Position numbers and translations under genes: made by a program. Below, piece after piece: positions 26,748 to 37,272 of a stretch of 64,000 bases of DNA. Under the pieces are notes generated by a model. It was not told where the DNA came from and ran no database searches. It saw nothing but the letters and a program-made list of their open reading frames with translations. Positions within the stretch are counted from its first letter, which is position 1. Each line of letters opens with the position of its first letter. The DNA comes from Smittia aterrima (taxonomy: Eukaryota; Arthropoda; Insecta; Diptera; Chironomidae), in contig CP093830.1 in the NCBI GenBank assembly GCA_033063855.1, positions 17,236,854-17,300,853 on the forward strand, read 5' to 3'.

Positions 26748-27296
26748 ATGAATTCAAAGGTGATCATTTTCTTCGTTCTGAGCTCTTTGGTTGCTCTTTC
26801 ATCGTGCTGCAGCGTTAAATCAACCTCGTACACAACTGACGGTAAGATTATAAATTTTCTTAAAATTTTGTGCAACTCGAACAACTTTCTTTCTCTAGAT
26901 GATCTCGTTATCGCTAATCAAGTTGGTTACATCACCGTCTTCACCTTGAACTGCAAGAACCAAATCAACTCGATCCCTCTCTTCGCTGAAGTCAACGGAC
27001 AAATCTCACCGGTCTTCAGAGTTAAAGACGAGCAATATCAATTCTCATTCACTGAAGAAAAGCAGAAGAGTGGCAATCGTGAGGTTCGTCTTTTCGACGA
27101 AGAGCAATTCGCTGGCTACAGAAAAGCTCAACGTGCTGGAGAAACTCCATCAGTAAAGCCTCTTGCTACCATTCAAATTTCATTTTCAAGAGGATTCGGA
27201 TCAAACTTGCTGATCAGCTCAGAATTCGTTGTACTTTCACTTAGCTTGTTCGTCGCTTACATCGCTTTCCAAAACAGAATGAAGTTGGTCAACTAA
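26748..27296 (+). CDS. Translocon-associated protein subunit delta (TRAP-delta, SSR4)
   Basis: Type I membrane subunit of the TRAP complex, which sits at the Sec61 translocon and helps import of some secretory proteins into the ER. Exons 26748-26841 and 26899-27296 give 163 residues. There is an N-terminal signal peptide (about residues 1-19, ending near the CC pair), a beta-sandwich luminal domain including FRVKDEQYQFSFTEE, and a single C-terminal transmembrane helix (LLISSEFVVLSLSLFVAYIAF) followed by a very short cytosolic tail. This layout and length fit the family. AATAAA at 27361 closes the gene. Confidence 0.93.
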   Translation: MNSKVIIFFVLSSLVALSSCCSVKSTSYTTDGKIINFLKILCNSNNFLSLDDLVIANQVGYITVFTLNCKNQINSIPLFAEVNGQISPVFRVKDEQYQFSFTEEKQKSGNREVRLFDEEQFAGYRKAQRAGETPSVKPLATIQISFSRGFGSNLLISSEFVVLSLSLFVAYIAFQNRMKLVN

Positions 27297-27684
27297 TCAT
27301 TTCGTTTAAATGATTTCACGAGAGATCAAAACTCATCAATTTGTAATCATCCTTTTGTTAAATAAAACGAGAAACAAAAGATTCAAAAATCCCCATTTTT
27401 TAAATGTAGTTTGGTCCCTTTCGAGGGGCTTAGAACTAAAACTAAGCTGAGAATTCGTTCTTTTCTCATCAACTCTTGAGACGACAAGATGTGTTTCTTT
27501 AAAATAAACGAGTTAAACAACGTGACAAGTAAAATGAAGTTGAAAATAACTTGAGAAGTCTTCAATGACCATTAGCTAATGGATTTATTTAACTTCATCG
27601 TGGATTCGTTGCCGACACGTGCGAATTCTAATTAAGAAATTGCAAATTCGAGGTAAGTTTCGCCGGTTCTATGAAAGAAGCATG

Positions 27685-27770
27685 AGTTTAAAATGAGGAT
27701 AACTAGTTCGGACTTATGATAAAAACTCTTTACATGATTCTAACTTTATATAATTAAACTGATTAAGTTC
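27685..27770 (+). ncRNA. Box C/D snoRNA candidate, intron 1 (target unknown)
   Basis: Box C-like ATGAGGA at 27693-27699 and box D CTGA at 27759-27762, closed by an 8-bp terminal stem (GAGTTTAA with TTAAGTTC, counting G-U pairs). A C'-like TATGATAA lies in between. The sequence upstream of box D is very AU-rich and I cannot assign a target. Confidence 0.6.
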
Positions 27771-27908
27771 TTCGATTACCGAAAGTTTCATGAAGAAAAA
27801 TTTATTTTAACTTCATTTTCTAATTTTAGGTTACGCATGATGCTTCGAAGATTCTTCAATTGTCTCAACACCTTCGATAAAGGCAAGTATTGACTTTAAA
27901 CCTTCTTT

Positions 27909-27998
27909 AAAGTTTCTCTTATTGATGACAAAATGAACTTACCTTAGTTTATGAAAATCCATGATTCATCTATTCATGCACCACTAACTGATACTTTC
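27909..27998 (+). ncRNA. Box C/D snoRNA, U33 (SNORD33) homologue
   Basis: Box C TTGATGA at 27922-27928, box D CTGA at 27988-27991. The guide CATGCACCAC lies three bases before box D and pairs with the universal 18S rRNA segment GUGGUGCAUG. The D+5 rule places 2'-O-methylation on the U of that segment, the site equivalent to human U1326. A 5-bp terminal stem (AAAGT/ACTTT) is possible but offset, so the ends are approximate. Confidence 0.7.
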
Positions 27999-28147
27999 CT
28001 GAAGTTCAACGAAATTTCATGATGAAAATTCAATCGCTAATAAATTTCTCTTAACATTTTACAGATCTCAAGAAGCAAACGAAGACTTCGTGTGGATCAG
28101 TTCATTGATCTAAGGTAAGCTTAGTATTCCTAAATTCACCTTAATCA

Positions 28148-28269
28148 AAATTTCTTTAAATGAGGATAAAAATGTTTTTCTTGAATGATACAAGATAAAT
28201 GATTTCACACCCATGCACCATTCTGACAAAATCCTTAATCAACCGATTAACACTGAATGAAAGAAATGT
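28148..28269 (+). ncRNA. Box C/D snoRNA, U32 (SNORD32) homologue
   Basis: An 8-bp terminal stem, ATTTCTTT (28150-28157) with AAAGAAAT (28260-28267), closes box C-like ATGAGGA (28160-28166) and box D CTGA (28253-28256). The internal CTGA at 28223-28226 acts as box D'. Upstream of it CCATGCACC pairs with GGUGCAUGG of 18S rRNA. Position D'+5 falls two bases 3' of the U33 site, equivalent to human G1328. The same guide block is found in vertebrate U32. Confidence 0.78.
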
Positions 28270-28398
28270 TTTAATAATATTTTCGTCTTTCTTAATTTGC
28301 AGACAAATCAGATGGATCCTCTTTCAGTCAGCTCAGCCAGAAGAAAAACTGGAGCTTCCTAAAGTAAGTTTTCGCACAACATCGTTATCTCTGAACAT

Positions 28399-28463
28399 TT
28401 TATAATGATGATCAAAAATCCCAACTATATGAACGAAATGATTATAAATGTTCTGACAAAATT
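28399..28463 (+). ncRNA. Box C/D snoRNA candidate, intron 4 (target unknown)
   Basis: A canonical box C ATGATGA at 28405-28411 and box D CTGA at 28453-28456, with a flanking stem ATTTT/AAAAT. It is about 60 nt. The guide upstream of box D (AATGATTATAAATGTT) and a possible D' guide (CAAAAATCCCAACTA) have no target I can name. Confidence 0.6.
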
Positions 28464-28610
28464 TCTTCTTGAATAATCAGAAATCTTTCAATCGAAAAGT
28501 TTTCTAATAAATTTATTTTCCATTTTTAGATTTTCAATATGAACGACTCCAGAGACGCTTGGATAAATTTTCATGTAACAAAGTTTCTGAATAAAGAAAT
28601 ATTTCTCTGA

Positions 28611-29837
28611 AAATGAACAATGAAATAATCTCAGCGTTTTTAATTTTTCGTTTTATTGTTTTATAATCATTTGAGTAAATTAGACAATCGAAACTATTTT
28701 ATTTATTTACAGTTATCTAGCGATTCTTCTTTTTAGTTTATGTTTAAAAAATCAATATATTTTGATGTTGTTTTCTCTTCTTAAAAAGCACATCTAAGGA
28801 TATTTCCACCGCAATATTCTTTCCCAACGTGTTTGTCAACCAAAACAGAACAAAGTGTCTTTGAACTCGGCTTGATTAATCAAAGTCTTGTATTTACAAA
28901 TGACGAGATAGGAGGTCAATAAAAACTCTTGAAACAAAAATAAAGTTTGATATTCTTTAAATTTCTTTTCCTTCTTGTTTAAAACAGAAATATTTGATTG
29001 CATATTATTTTCTTGTGATACCCGAGGAACTGAACTGTGTCGTCGTCCCTTGGAATTTTGCACTCGAAGAGTTTATCGAACGTTATAATTTAAGAAAAAT
29101 AAATATCGATCATCTTAAGACTATTTAAACGCTTTACCAGGTAATTAATTTTACTCATTGATCATAAATAATTCTCTATTGGTACTTCTTACTGTTTCAT
29201 GCAATTTCTTTTCATAATTTGTTTTTTTTTAGGAATCAACTGGGATCGTTATGCTTGATACAACTACGGAAACTTCTTACTTCTTAAACTTTCCTCTTGT
29301 TATCGTTTGTCTTAAAATATATTCCGAAATTTGTTTTCTTTTGTCATTTATTGTTGATTATATTCAATAGCCTAACGATTTACTGAACCTTCTCGGTATG
29401 AAAATTTTGGAATGAAGAAATTAAAACAAGAAATAAATTAAAAAGTCTCTTTCGGGAGCAGTTTAATGGTTGCGTATCTCCTGACTGACTCTCTCAAATT
29501 CTTATCAAGGACAAAGCCATTGAAGCTTCTCAAAAGTTTTTTTTACCTTTATGTCTACAAAAAGCTTCGAAGCAGAAATATTTCAATGAAACAGTTACAC
29601 AACCGTCAAACTCTCACCTTTTCTCAATATTTTGCGTAAAGTCAATTGATCAATATTTTAAACGATAAAGAAAAGATCTGATTGCATTACGATACACAAC
29701 ATAAAACGCCTTGCACAACTGTCCAGCACATAAAATCGAATTTCTTCTTTTCTTAAACGCTTCTAGCAAAAAATCTACTGTTGTAACTCACCGACCACCT
29801 CATCTACAATTCGATTGCATCAAACAAAGTGCTGATC
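28611..29837. other. Spacer between the snoRNA host and BTBD7
   Basis: No gene is supported. The right half probably holds the 3' UTR of the minus-strand BTBD7 gene; the minus strand has AATAAA-type signals, for example at 29345. Confidence 0.5.
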
Positions 29838-32742
29838 CTAGAGAAACGAGCTTGAGTGACTGCTGTGGCTGGACGATGCTCTAAAGTTGCTCGCACTGCT
29901 TATTGGACGATTATTCGTGAATGGAGAATTCGATGGCACTTGATTTGTTGCTAGATGATGCATTTGAGAGGTCGAAGGTTGTGCAAGTGACGGAGGGGGA
30001 TTGGAAAGCTGTGGATTTTGTTGTGACGATCCACTCGATCCACTTGGAAAGCCAGCGAGATGATTCGATCGGGTCATGTAGTGATGATAATTGCCGACTG
30101 ATGACGAGAGTCGTTGAGTGGGCGCAAGAAATCCTGAATGACTTCCATATAAATGCATTGATTGCGCTGATCGCGGCTGATTTGAAACGACATGGCTTGA
30201 GCCATCTCCTAAATCCAAATGAAGTCCATCCATGTTCTCATTCAGTTGACTACAGCTACTTCCACTAGCATTTCCTATTTGCATTTGACCGAGCGATGCC
30301 GTAACGTCTGGCATGATCATCGATATGTGTCCACCATCAGCTCCGATGGCTCCTCCTTCGTTATCGATCAAGTAATTTTCACCTTCTGTCACCAAGGATG
30401 GAAGGTCTAAGCGTCGATAGGATCCACTGTTCGAACCAGATCCACCAGCTACTCCTCGAGGGAAAGTCAAATTGTTGCCATAAATCATCGATTCGGGGAT
30501 GTTTTCATTTGAAGCCATTGGCGATGATGGTCCTGTCAATATGTCGTCATCCACGGCTAAGTCGTCATCAATTTTATTCAGATCGTCGTTACAGAAACAA
30601 CTAATCGAACTCTCAAGAAGATTTGAAACCTCGTCAGGGAAGTTATACTCTCGTACAACTCGCAATCGAATCTGTCTATAAATTTCGTGTTTCGATGAGA
30701 GCGTCAAAGTTAAAGCGCGCTGGCACGTTGGAGTTTGTCTCAGTTTTTGTTCCCTCTTTTGCATGTTGCCCATTGACGTTGGATCTGGAGCTGGAATCGA
30801 TGAAGTCGAAGTAACGACATCGAGTTGATTTGCAGGTGTCGCAAGCAGATCATTACTGCTGCTACTGACATTTCCCACACTACAACGATTCAAACGGGAA
30901 ACCATGTAAAGAGTGTCAGGAATGTCGGGATAATGTCTTGCTCGTCTCATTCGATGGATCTCAATTTGTTGTGATGAATTGTGATCCTCAAGCAATGATT
31001 TAACTTCGTCGTAATACGGAACGAAAAGACGTGGCCGAACAAACAAGCCGTGATTCTTTCCGCCACGAATCCAAGCATTGATGCGAAGGTTTTCTCTATC
31101 GTCACCAATCATGTGAGAAGGTGGGGTTGATACAAGTCCTCGTCTTATTGCAGAATGAAGTGTTTCGTTGTTCGGTGGCAGCACATGATCCATTCGAACA
31201 TGTGGCAAAAGTTCGCTCAGGATTTCTCTCAACTCAATGTCACTCAAGTCACGTTTCTTAATTCCTTTGCGAGTAACTGAGTGGGCAGTGTGAGATAGTA
31301 AATTTGGTTCACGATCTTCCATTCTTCTGATGAGTTCCTGCTCACCCCATCTCAACACAGCCCCGAGAACTTCCAGCTCAGACGCTTGAAGAAAGTTACT
31401 TTGCAGTGCATCGATCAGCTGTGTCTTTTCAAGTTGGTGCAATATTGGCGAAACTGCTATCGCTGAGAACTCTTCACGGAGATAGTGACATGCTTGTCGA
31501 TAGACCCACGACGATCCGTGAGGTTGGCTGCCCCATTTCAGAACAACTGGAAGTGATTCAAGAGTTAGCCACTCTAGAATCAAATCTTCGCAACCTTGTG
31601 ACAAGATGTCGAGTTCCAGGAATCGACCGATCTGATATAGTTCCATAGCTTCTTCTAAAGGATTGCTGCGTTGTCTTCCTGATGCTGTTGCGAGTTGTGC
31701 TTCACTTAAACTTCCTTGTGGTGCAGTACTCGAGCCACCGCGAATTATCAATGAGAGATCGACAGTGTCCAAATATATTGCTTGCAGAAGCACGTGAGCG
31801 TAACGCTTTGGGATCACAGTCTCATCTAAAACGATGCGCGTTGGAATCGCTCGGTCCCCTTGTTCTTCAAAACTTCTTAATCGTCTTTGTATCATTCCTC
31901 GGAAAAATGGAGATCGTGCACTTAAAATTGCTTTGTGGCATGGCAATTCTAACTTTGGTCGGAAACCATATTCGGAACTTCCTGAATCTGGTCGCTGGCA
32001 ATCTCCACTTGTTGTAGTTGAAGATTCCGATGTAAACACAAGCGTAGCGTCTGCGTAATCTCCTGTCTCGAGTAAATATCTCAAGTCATGCTCAAGTGGA
32101 TTGGGAGTGCCGAAGTCTTCGCCCAATCTTCGAAGTACGCTAACATCAATTGTTGGATCATGAGGACACAAATCTCCAGTGTAAAGGTAGCGCAATAACG
32201 ATGAGAACATTTGAACATCAACAGGGGAAGACCTCAGCTCCAGCATTATACGAGCTCCATATCCAGGACAACCAGCAAGCAAATCACGGAAGTAAGGGCA
32301 CCGTGCTTGAAAAATTAATTGCTTCCGTCAGTATTTGAATGAAAGATGTTTTACCTTATAACTCACCTGATAACAGCGCTCGATGAACCGGAAAAATGTT
32401 TCCGCGAAAAACTAAATCACAGTCTGTACATAGCTTACAATCGTAAAGTGTTGATAAATCTTGTTTGAATGTCGTCGCTGGTGGCCGCGCCAGTTCAGCT
32501 TGCATTGACAGATCTTTGAGAGCTGACAGAGCTTCATACTCTTCGAGTAATGAGAAAAGCTCTGACGGGGACCAACCAGATACAAACTCTCTGAGTACAC
32601 GTCCATGGTCGTGCTTTGACGAACGTCTTCGTCGACTTATTAATTTTTTTCGCAATGTCGCAAATCCTGTGACTTTTTTACGCCTTTCACGTTCCCGTAC
32701 AAGATTTGATTGAGCGCCTTCAGAAGAAATCGTAGCCCCCAT
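29838..32742 (-). CDS. BTB/POZ domain protein 7 (BTBD7) homologue
   Basis: In vertebrates BTBD7 controls epithelial branching by lowering E-cadherin and acts with Cul3. Minus-strand exons 32742-32367 and 32305-29838 give 947 residues. The order is as in human BTBD7: a basic TLRKKLISRRRRS-like segment, SGWSPSELFSLLEEYEALSALKDLS, the first BTB domain (LCTDCDLVFRGNIFPVHRALLSARCPYF), a second BTB (LPCHKAILSARSPFFRGMIQRR), then BACK-like sequence with AMELYQIGRFLELDILSQGCED and REPNLLSHTAHSV. The C-terminus is S/N/H-rich. I chose the start giving MGATISSE, because human BTBD7 also begins MGA, a myristoylation signal. An in-frame ATG 60 nt upstream (32802) would add 20 residues. The first coding exon begins at an acceptor near 32819, so a non-coding first exon lies further right. 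Confidence 0.93.
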
Positions 32743-33588
32743 CCTTTCTTGCTGCTTATAATCACACCAGTATAAACAACAACTCCATGGAAAGAAGCTC
32801 ATTTCTTCTTGCTGCGAGCTGAAACAACGAAAATGAAAAATTTTTCATGAGAATAAAAATAAAATGAAAGTTTTTTTTGTGCAAAATATTTTTGTGCAAT
32901 TTTTCGAATTGCTGGATGTCTTAGGGAATAAAATTATAACAACAGTGTTGTCCACAAGGAATATTTAAGTATTTTTTTGTTAATTTATGGGAATGTCGAA
33001 GGTTTAATTGTAATTTTTAATTTTTCTCACCACCAAATTGGAAATTCACAAAATCCATTTTATCGACACAATCCTCTTGAAACTGAATTCTGTGATACTT
33101 TCATAGGTTTAATTGAATATTGAGGGACTACTGGTCGATTTTGTTATCCCCCAGACGTAGATCGTTTTAAAATGCTTCGATTTTTATTTATTTTCTTGTG
33201 TATTTTCTATATTTGAAGTTTTATCTTGCGTCACTCAAATATATTTGAAAAAATAAATAAAAACAAAAGAACGAATAAAGAAAAATTGTTTTTGAGAGAA
33301 GTTACCAAGAAAAATTTGTATCATATTAAAATAGTATCTTATTCTCATACTTTCAAAATTCATTCTAAATCAACAAAAGATTAGTTAGTCTTATGAACCT
33401 TTGAAATTTTAATCAAATATTAAAAGCTTATGAACCAAAAAATTAATTTTTTTCAAGTTTTTCCATTTTTAAAAACTCGCTGAGGGCGCTTCGATCGATA
33501 AACCTAGTTTCAGCCACTCAGAAATTTTGTTTTCGCTGATTTTTCTTTAAATCAATTCACTGCTGTTCTTGTAAATAAACATAATTAA
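32743..33588. other. Divergent upstream region of BTBD7 and RNMT
   Basis: It contains the end of a BTBD7 5' UTR intron (acceptor at about 32820 on the minus strand) and the promoters of both genes. It is strongly AT-rich with no other recognisable feature. Confidence 0.5.
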
Positions 33589-34910
33589 ATGGAAGAACAT
33601 CTTAGCGATGAAGAGCAGACTGAGATCAGTGAAAGACAAGAACGAGCACCAAAGCGAAAACATGAAGAATGTGAATTTAATGAAGACTCGTCATCTTCTA
33701 AAACGAATGACAATTCAGCAGTTGTAGCACAACACTACAATAAACTGCAAGAGAAAGGATTAGCCGAGAGATTCAACTCGAAGATCTTTTACATGAGAAA
33801 CTTCAACAATTGGATCAAAAGGTTTGTTTTAAGATTTTTCTTCAATTCTTGACATTTCATTTTCCGGTTCTTCATAGCATGCTGATAAACGAATATCTAC
33901 AAAAGATTAAAGATTCAATACAGTTCGGATCACCGTTGAGAGTCCTCGACATGTGCTGTGGTAAAGGCGGCGATCTATTAAAGTGGCAGAAAGGCAACAT
34001 CTCGTATCTGATCTGCACGGACATTGCTGATGTCTCCATCGAGCAATGTAGAGCTCGTTACGAAAAGATCACTGCTCATGATCCTCCTGAGAGGAAATCA
34101 TTTCATGCTGAATTCTTTACTTGTGATTCAACGCGTGATCGTTTACGAGAACGTTACAGGTTCGTCATTTACTTTTCAATCTCCGAAAGTTTTCATTAAA
34201 AGATCATTTCTCTTTTAGCGATCCATCAATTGAGCTCAATCTCGTGAGTTGTCAATTCGCTTTTCATTATTGCTTTGAATCTCCCAAACAAGCGGAGACA
34301 ATGCTCAAGAATGTGTCTGAGTGCTTGAGATATGGCGGATACTTCATTGGGACAATCCCCGACGCATACGACATAATGAAACGTCAGAGAAAGGCTCAGT
34401 CCGATCAGTTTGGAAACGATATTTTCCAAATTAAGTTTCATTCCGACCCTCATGATCTTCCCATATTTGGAGCCAAATATAATTTTCATTTGGAAGGAGT
34501 CGTGGACTGTCCAGAGTTTCTCGTTTACTTTCCTGCTTTCGTTAAACTCGCTAAAAAGTATAATCTGAAACTTGTTGAAAACGCAAGATTCGAGGATTAT
34601 TTCCAATCAAAAATTGGTCGAGGCAAAGGGTTGATCGAGAAAATGCAAGCTGTGGAACGTTATGGCCTTAATGCGAATCGGAATATGTCCCGTTCAGATC
34701 AAGAAGAATACAAACACGCTAAAGACTTTCTTCTTCAAAAGGGTGGCTCCGATAATCGACATAAATGTGGAACACTCTCAGCATCAGAATGGGAAGCCAC
34801 TTGTAAGTTCAACTCTTCAATAATTCCTTGAATCATTTAATTAGAAATATCTCTTTTCAGCTTTGTATATGGTGTTTGCCTTCCAAAAAGTTAAAGGACC
34901 AATTGAATAA
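33589..34910 (+). CDS. mRNA cap guanine-N7 methyltransferase (RNMT)
   Basis: Transfers methyl from S-adenosylmethionine to N7 of the guanosine cap on nascent mRNA in the nucleus. Exons 33589-33821, 33878-34159, 34219-34802 and 34861-34910 give 382 residues. After an acidic N-terminus comes VAQHYN and FYMRNFNNWIKS, the cap/SAM-binding entry. Motif I is VLDMCCGKGGDLLKW (about 100-114), then the NLVSCQFAFHYCFES and YFIGTIPDAYDI segments. The C-terminal part has the LEGVVDCPEFLVYFPAF block and the closing FAFQKVK. All family motifs are intact. Confidence 0.96.
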
Positions 34911-35334
34911 TCCAAAATCGACCAGACATCATTTCTAACGTTATCAAAATTAAAATTGTAACTTTTTTGCTTAGTTTTCTTTTTATATTTTTCACATTAT
35001 AAAACAAGAATTAAATCCTGTTAGAAAGGATTGAAAAAAATATTGTTTTTCATGAGTTTTTAATGAAAAGTTTTCTGTAAAATTAGCGACAACGCCAATC
35101 AAGGTAAGTCGATTGCTGAACGACCGCTGAGTCGGCCGCTAATCTCATCGCAGCTTGCGATGAACATCAATTTCAAGTTTGGAATACTCTATCAGAAGTT
35201 TGATCAAACGTGAAAAATTGAAACGGTTCCAGAGTTTGCTTGTCGAGAAAATCAAATTGAAAGACAAGTAGAAATATTTTAAAAATATTTATATTTTTAA
35301 AAGCGTAAAATTTATTTGCGTTGATAAAATATAA
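34911..35334. other. Convergent spacer between RNMT and the F-box gene
   Basis: Short 3' flanks of two converging genes. Nothing else is seen. Confidence 0.5.
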
Positions 35335-36744
35335 TTAATCGGTCTTGTTAATCAAAAGTTCCACAAATTCTTTTCTGTCAACTCCTACGAAGTCACCAAT
35401 TCTCAATACTTTAAATTTCTTTTTCATCGATTTCATTATCTCAAATTGTTCTTCATTAACTGAGTTTAAGGTAAGGCTTCTTACGTTCGGCATTGACTCC
35501 AATAAAAATTTTAGTGTAACCGCGGTAATCGGCAGTTTTATTCTGAGATCTGTAATTGAGAAAGAAATTTCAGTTGGAGTTAAATCGGACATGACCAGAA
35601 AATGCGGGAGGCATAAACTATTGAGCTTTGGCATTCTCATGATCACATAGAAGATTTGTTTGTCTACTCTTGGATCGATCATCATTTCTTCTAAATGATC
35701 GCTTTGTGACTTCAGGAAGTCCCGAAAATGGTTGCGAGAATTTTGACATCGAAAGTATTTTGTATTTGCTGCATAAGCCATCGTTAAACTCTTGAGCCCG
35801 AATGGAAAATTTTTCCAACAATCTTTCTTGAATACATGGTCCAAGTTGCTGGATTTAATCTTGAGATTTGTTAACGTGTCGAAGTTGTTAAGCATTTTTG
35901 TAAGATTATCGACATTTCTGATCATTGTAGGTGTTACATAATTACGATCAATTCTAAAACTATCTTCGTACTCTAATTTTTCGATTGCAATAGAATTTCT
36001 TAAAGCTCTTGTGTAACCTTCTTCCAACAAGCAATTGTCAGAAATATAAATTTTCAATTGTTTTAGTTGTGGAAACTTCAAAGTTTTGAAATATTTAAAC
36101 TGTGAATTAAAAGATATTGTCTTATTGTTTATTATCGAAAAGCTTTCTACTGTTGACTGGATTGACGCTAACAGTTTCCACATATCGATTTTTTTTCTAA
36201 AATAAATATTTCTGAGTGAAACTTTTTTCCAGTCGTGAAACTTATCATAAAAAATATTAAGTTCTGAATTTGTAAAGTAATCGTCACTGGACACTTTCAA
36301 CATTTCTTCATCTTCTGAATCATAATTTACTAAATCGAAGCTTCGCCGGACTTCAATGCTTTCATATAATCTCGAGCTGTCTTTCAGTAAATCAACATCT
36401 TCTGGAAGAAGCTTACGTGTCCCATCAGAAACAACTTTAATTTTCTCCATGAGAACTTTCGACGATGCGATGAAGTTGTACAAATTTGGAGTCACTTCTG
36501 AAATCTTGATCAAATCTTTGCCATTGAAGTGTTGAAGGATCATTTCGGGAATATCAAGAAAACGTGAGAAATATTCCAAGGGATTCAAGTTCTCAGTCGT
36601 CTCAGATAATTTGATGATTTTCTTGTCCGGACCTTCATTTAAAGCTTCTTCCGCTGTCTCTTTCTCATCTATCATAACTTCGATAGAAATATTTCGTTTC
36701 AATGACACTTTTTTAGTTGCGATCGTTGCTGGGCTTTTCACCAT
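35335..36744 (-). CDS. Intronless F-box protein with leucine-rich repeats
   Basis: Probable substrate-recognition subunit of an SCF (Skp1-Cullin-F-box) ubiquitin ligase. A single exon of 469 residues. An F-box-like stretch lies at about residues 53-95 (YFSRFLDIPEMILQHFNGKDLIKISEVTPNLYNFI cut by position, with the usual P-x2-hydrophobic spacing). It is followed by irregular leucine-rich repeats up to the C-terminus (for example LRSLTLNSVNEEQFEIM). The N-terminus is basic, then acidic. Such single-exon F-box/LRR genes form large, fast-changing sets in lower flies. I cannot name an orthologue or substrate. The lack of introns among intron-bearing neighbours may reflect retroposition. Confidence 0.75.
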   Translation of the reverse strand: MVKSPATIATKKVSLKRNISIEVMIDEKETAEEALNEGPDKKIIKLSETTENLNPLEYFSRFLDIPEMILQHFNGKDLIKISEVTPNLYNFIASSKVLMEKIKVVSDGTRKLLPEDVDLLKDSSRLYESIEVRRSFDLVNYDSEDEEMLKVSSDDYFTNSELNIFYDKFHDWKKVSLRNIYFRKKIDMWKLLASIQSTVESFSIINNKTISFNSQFKYFKTLKFPQLKQLKIYISDNCLLEEGYTRALRNSIAIEKLEYEDSFRIDRNYVTPTMIRNVDNLTKMLNNFDTLTNLKIKSSNLDHVFKKDCWKNFPFGLKSLTMAYAANTKYFRCQNSRNHFRDFLKSQSDHLEEMMIDPRVDKQIFYVIMRMPKLNSLCLPHFLVMSDLTPTEISFSITDLRIKLPITAVTLKFLLESMPNVRSLTLNSVNEEQFEIMKSMKKKFKVLRIGDFVGVDRKEFVELLINKTD

Positions 36745-37272
36745 TTTAATCTAAAAAATTTAAACGAATTTAAAAGTTTACAAGATTAAGCGAGCGAGTG
36801 GATGTTACCTCTTCGAATGTTCACAACGAAATAATATAAAGTTTTCCTTTTTCGTTTATTTCAATTAAATTTTTGTCCGACGATAAAGGTAAACAACAAA
36901 GTTCGAAGTTTCGAAAAATGTTTCGAAAGATTAATGTTCAAATATTACGAGCAAGACGATGTTAACTCTCCAAATGTTGAGAATGAATTGACTTAAAACG
37001 GGAAGAAGTTTTTCTTTTATTCTTTTATTTTACTTCTTATCAAATTCTTATAGGAATATAACCCCGATTGCCTCTATTAACTTCTAGAACCATCAACTGG
37101 CAAAAAAAGGGAGGGCTTGACTGATAAAGAAATCTTTATTCCGAAACGTTTTTTTTACCTTATTACAAAGCAACCTTCGTTTAATATTTTCTTCCATAGC
37201 AACCCACTCGATTTGAATTTGTTATTTCTATTTCCTTTCAACAATTTTTTTCTGAAGAAATAATTCTGTAAA
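36745..37272. other. Divergent upstream region of the F-box gene and WDR63
   Basis: 528 bp between two start codons, holding both promoters and the RFX-like sites described separately. Confidence 0.5.
37191..37203 (+). promoter_or_regulatory. RFX X-box-like site upstream of WDR63
   Basis: CTTCCATAGCAAC contains the CCATAGCAAC core of RFX X-boxes 70 bp before the WDR63 start codon. The right half-site AGCAAC is perfect; the left half-site departs from consensus. A second AGCAAC lies upstream near 37169. RFX factors drive ciliary genes, and X-boxes usually lie within 150 bp of the start codon. Function here is inferred. Confidence 0.45.

Larger units (their letters stand above)
27605..28610 (+). 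ncRNA. Non-coding snoRNA host gene
   Basis: A chain of short exons with no conserved reading frame: about 27605-27652, 27830-27882, 28065-28114, 28303-28363 and from 28530 to a poly(A) signal at 28590-28595. Each intron holds one box C/D snoRNA candidate. The second intron starts with GC (AGGCAAGT), the known GC-AG class; the others are GT-AG. This layout is that of insect UHG genes, in which the introns are the product and the spliced RNA is discarded. The transcription start is a guess. The two central snoRNAs are U33 and U32 homologues, which in vertebrates lie together in introns of RPL13A. Confidence 0.75.

Noticed and set aside
27837..28108. A 29-codon open frame (MMLRRFF...) across two snoRNA-host exons
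   Set aside because: It is short, low in recognisable features and in a gene whose introns explain its existence. Chance frames of this size are common.
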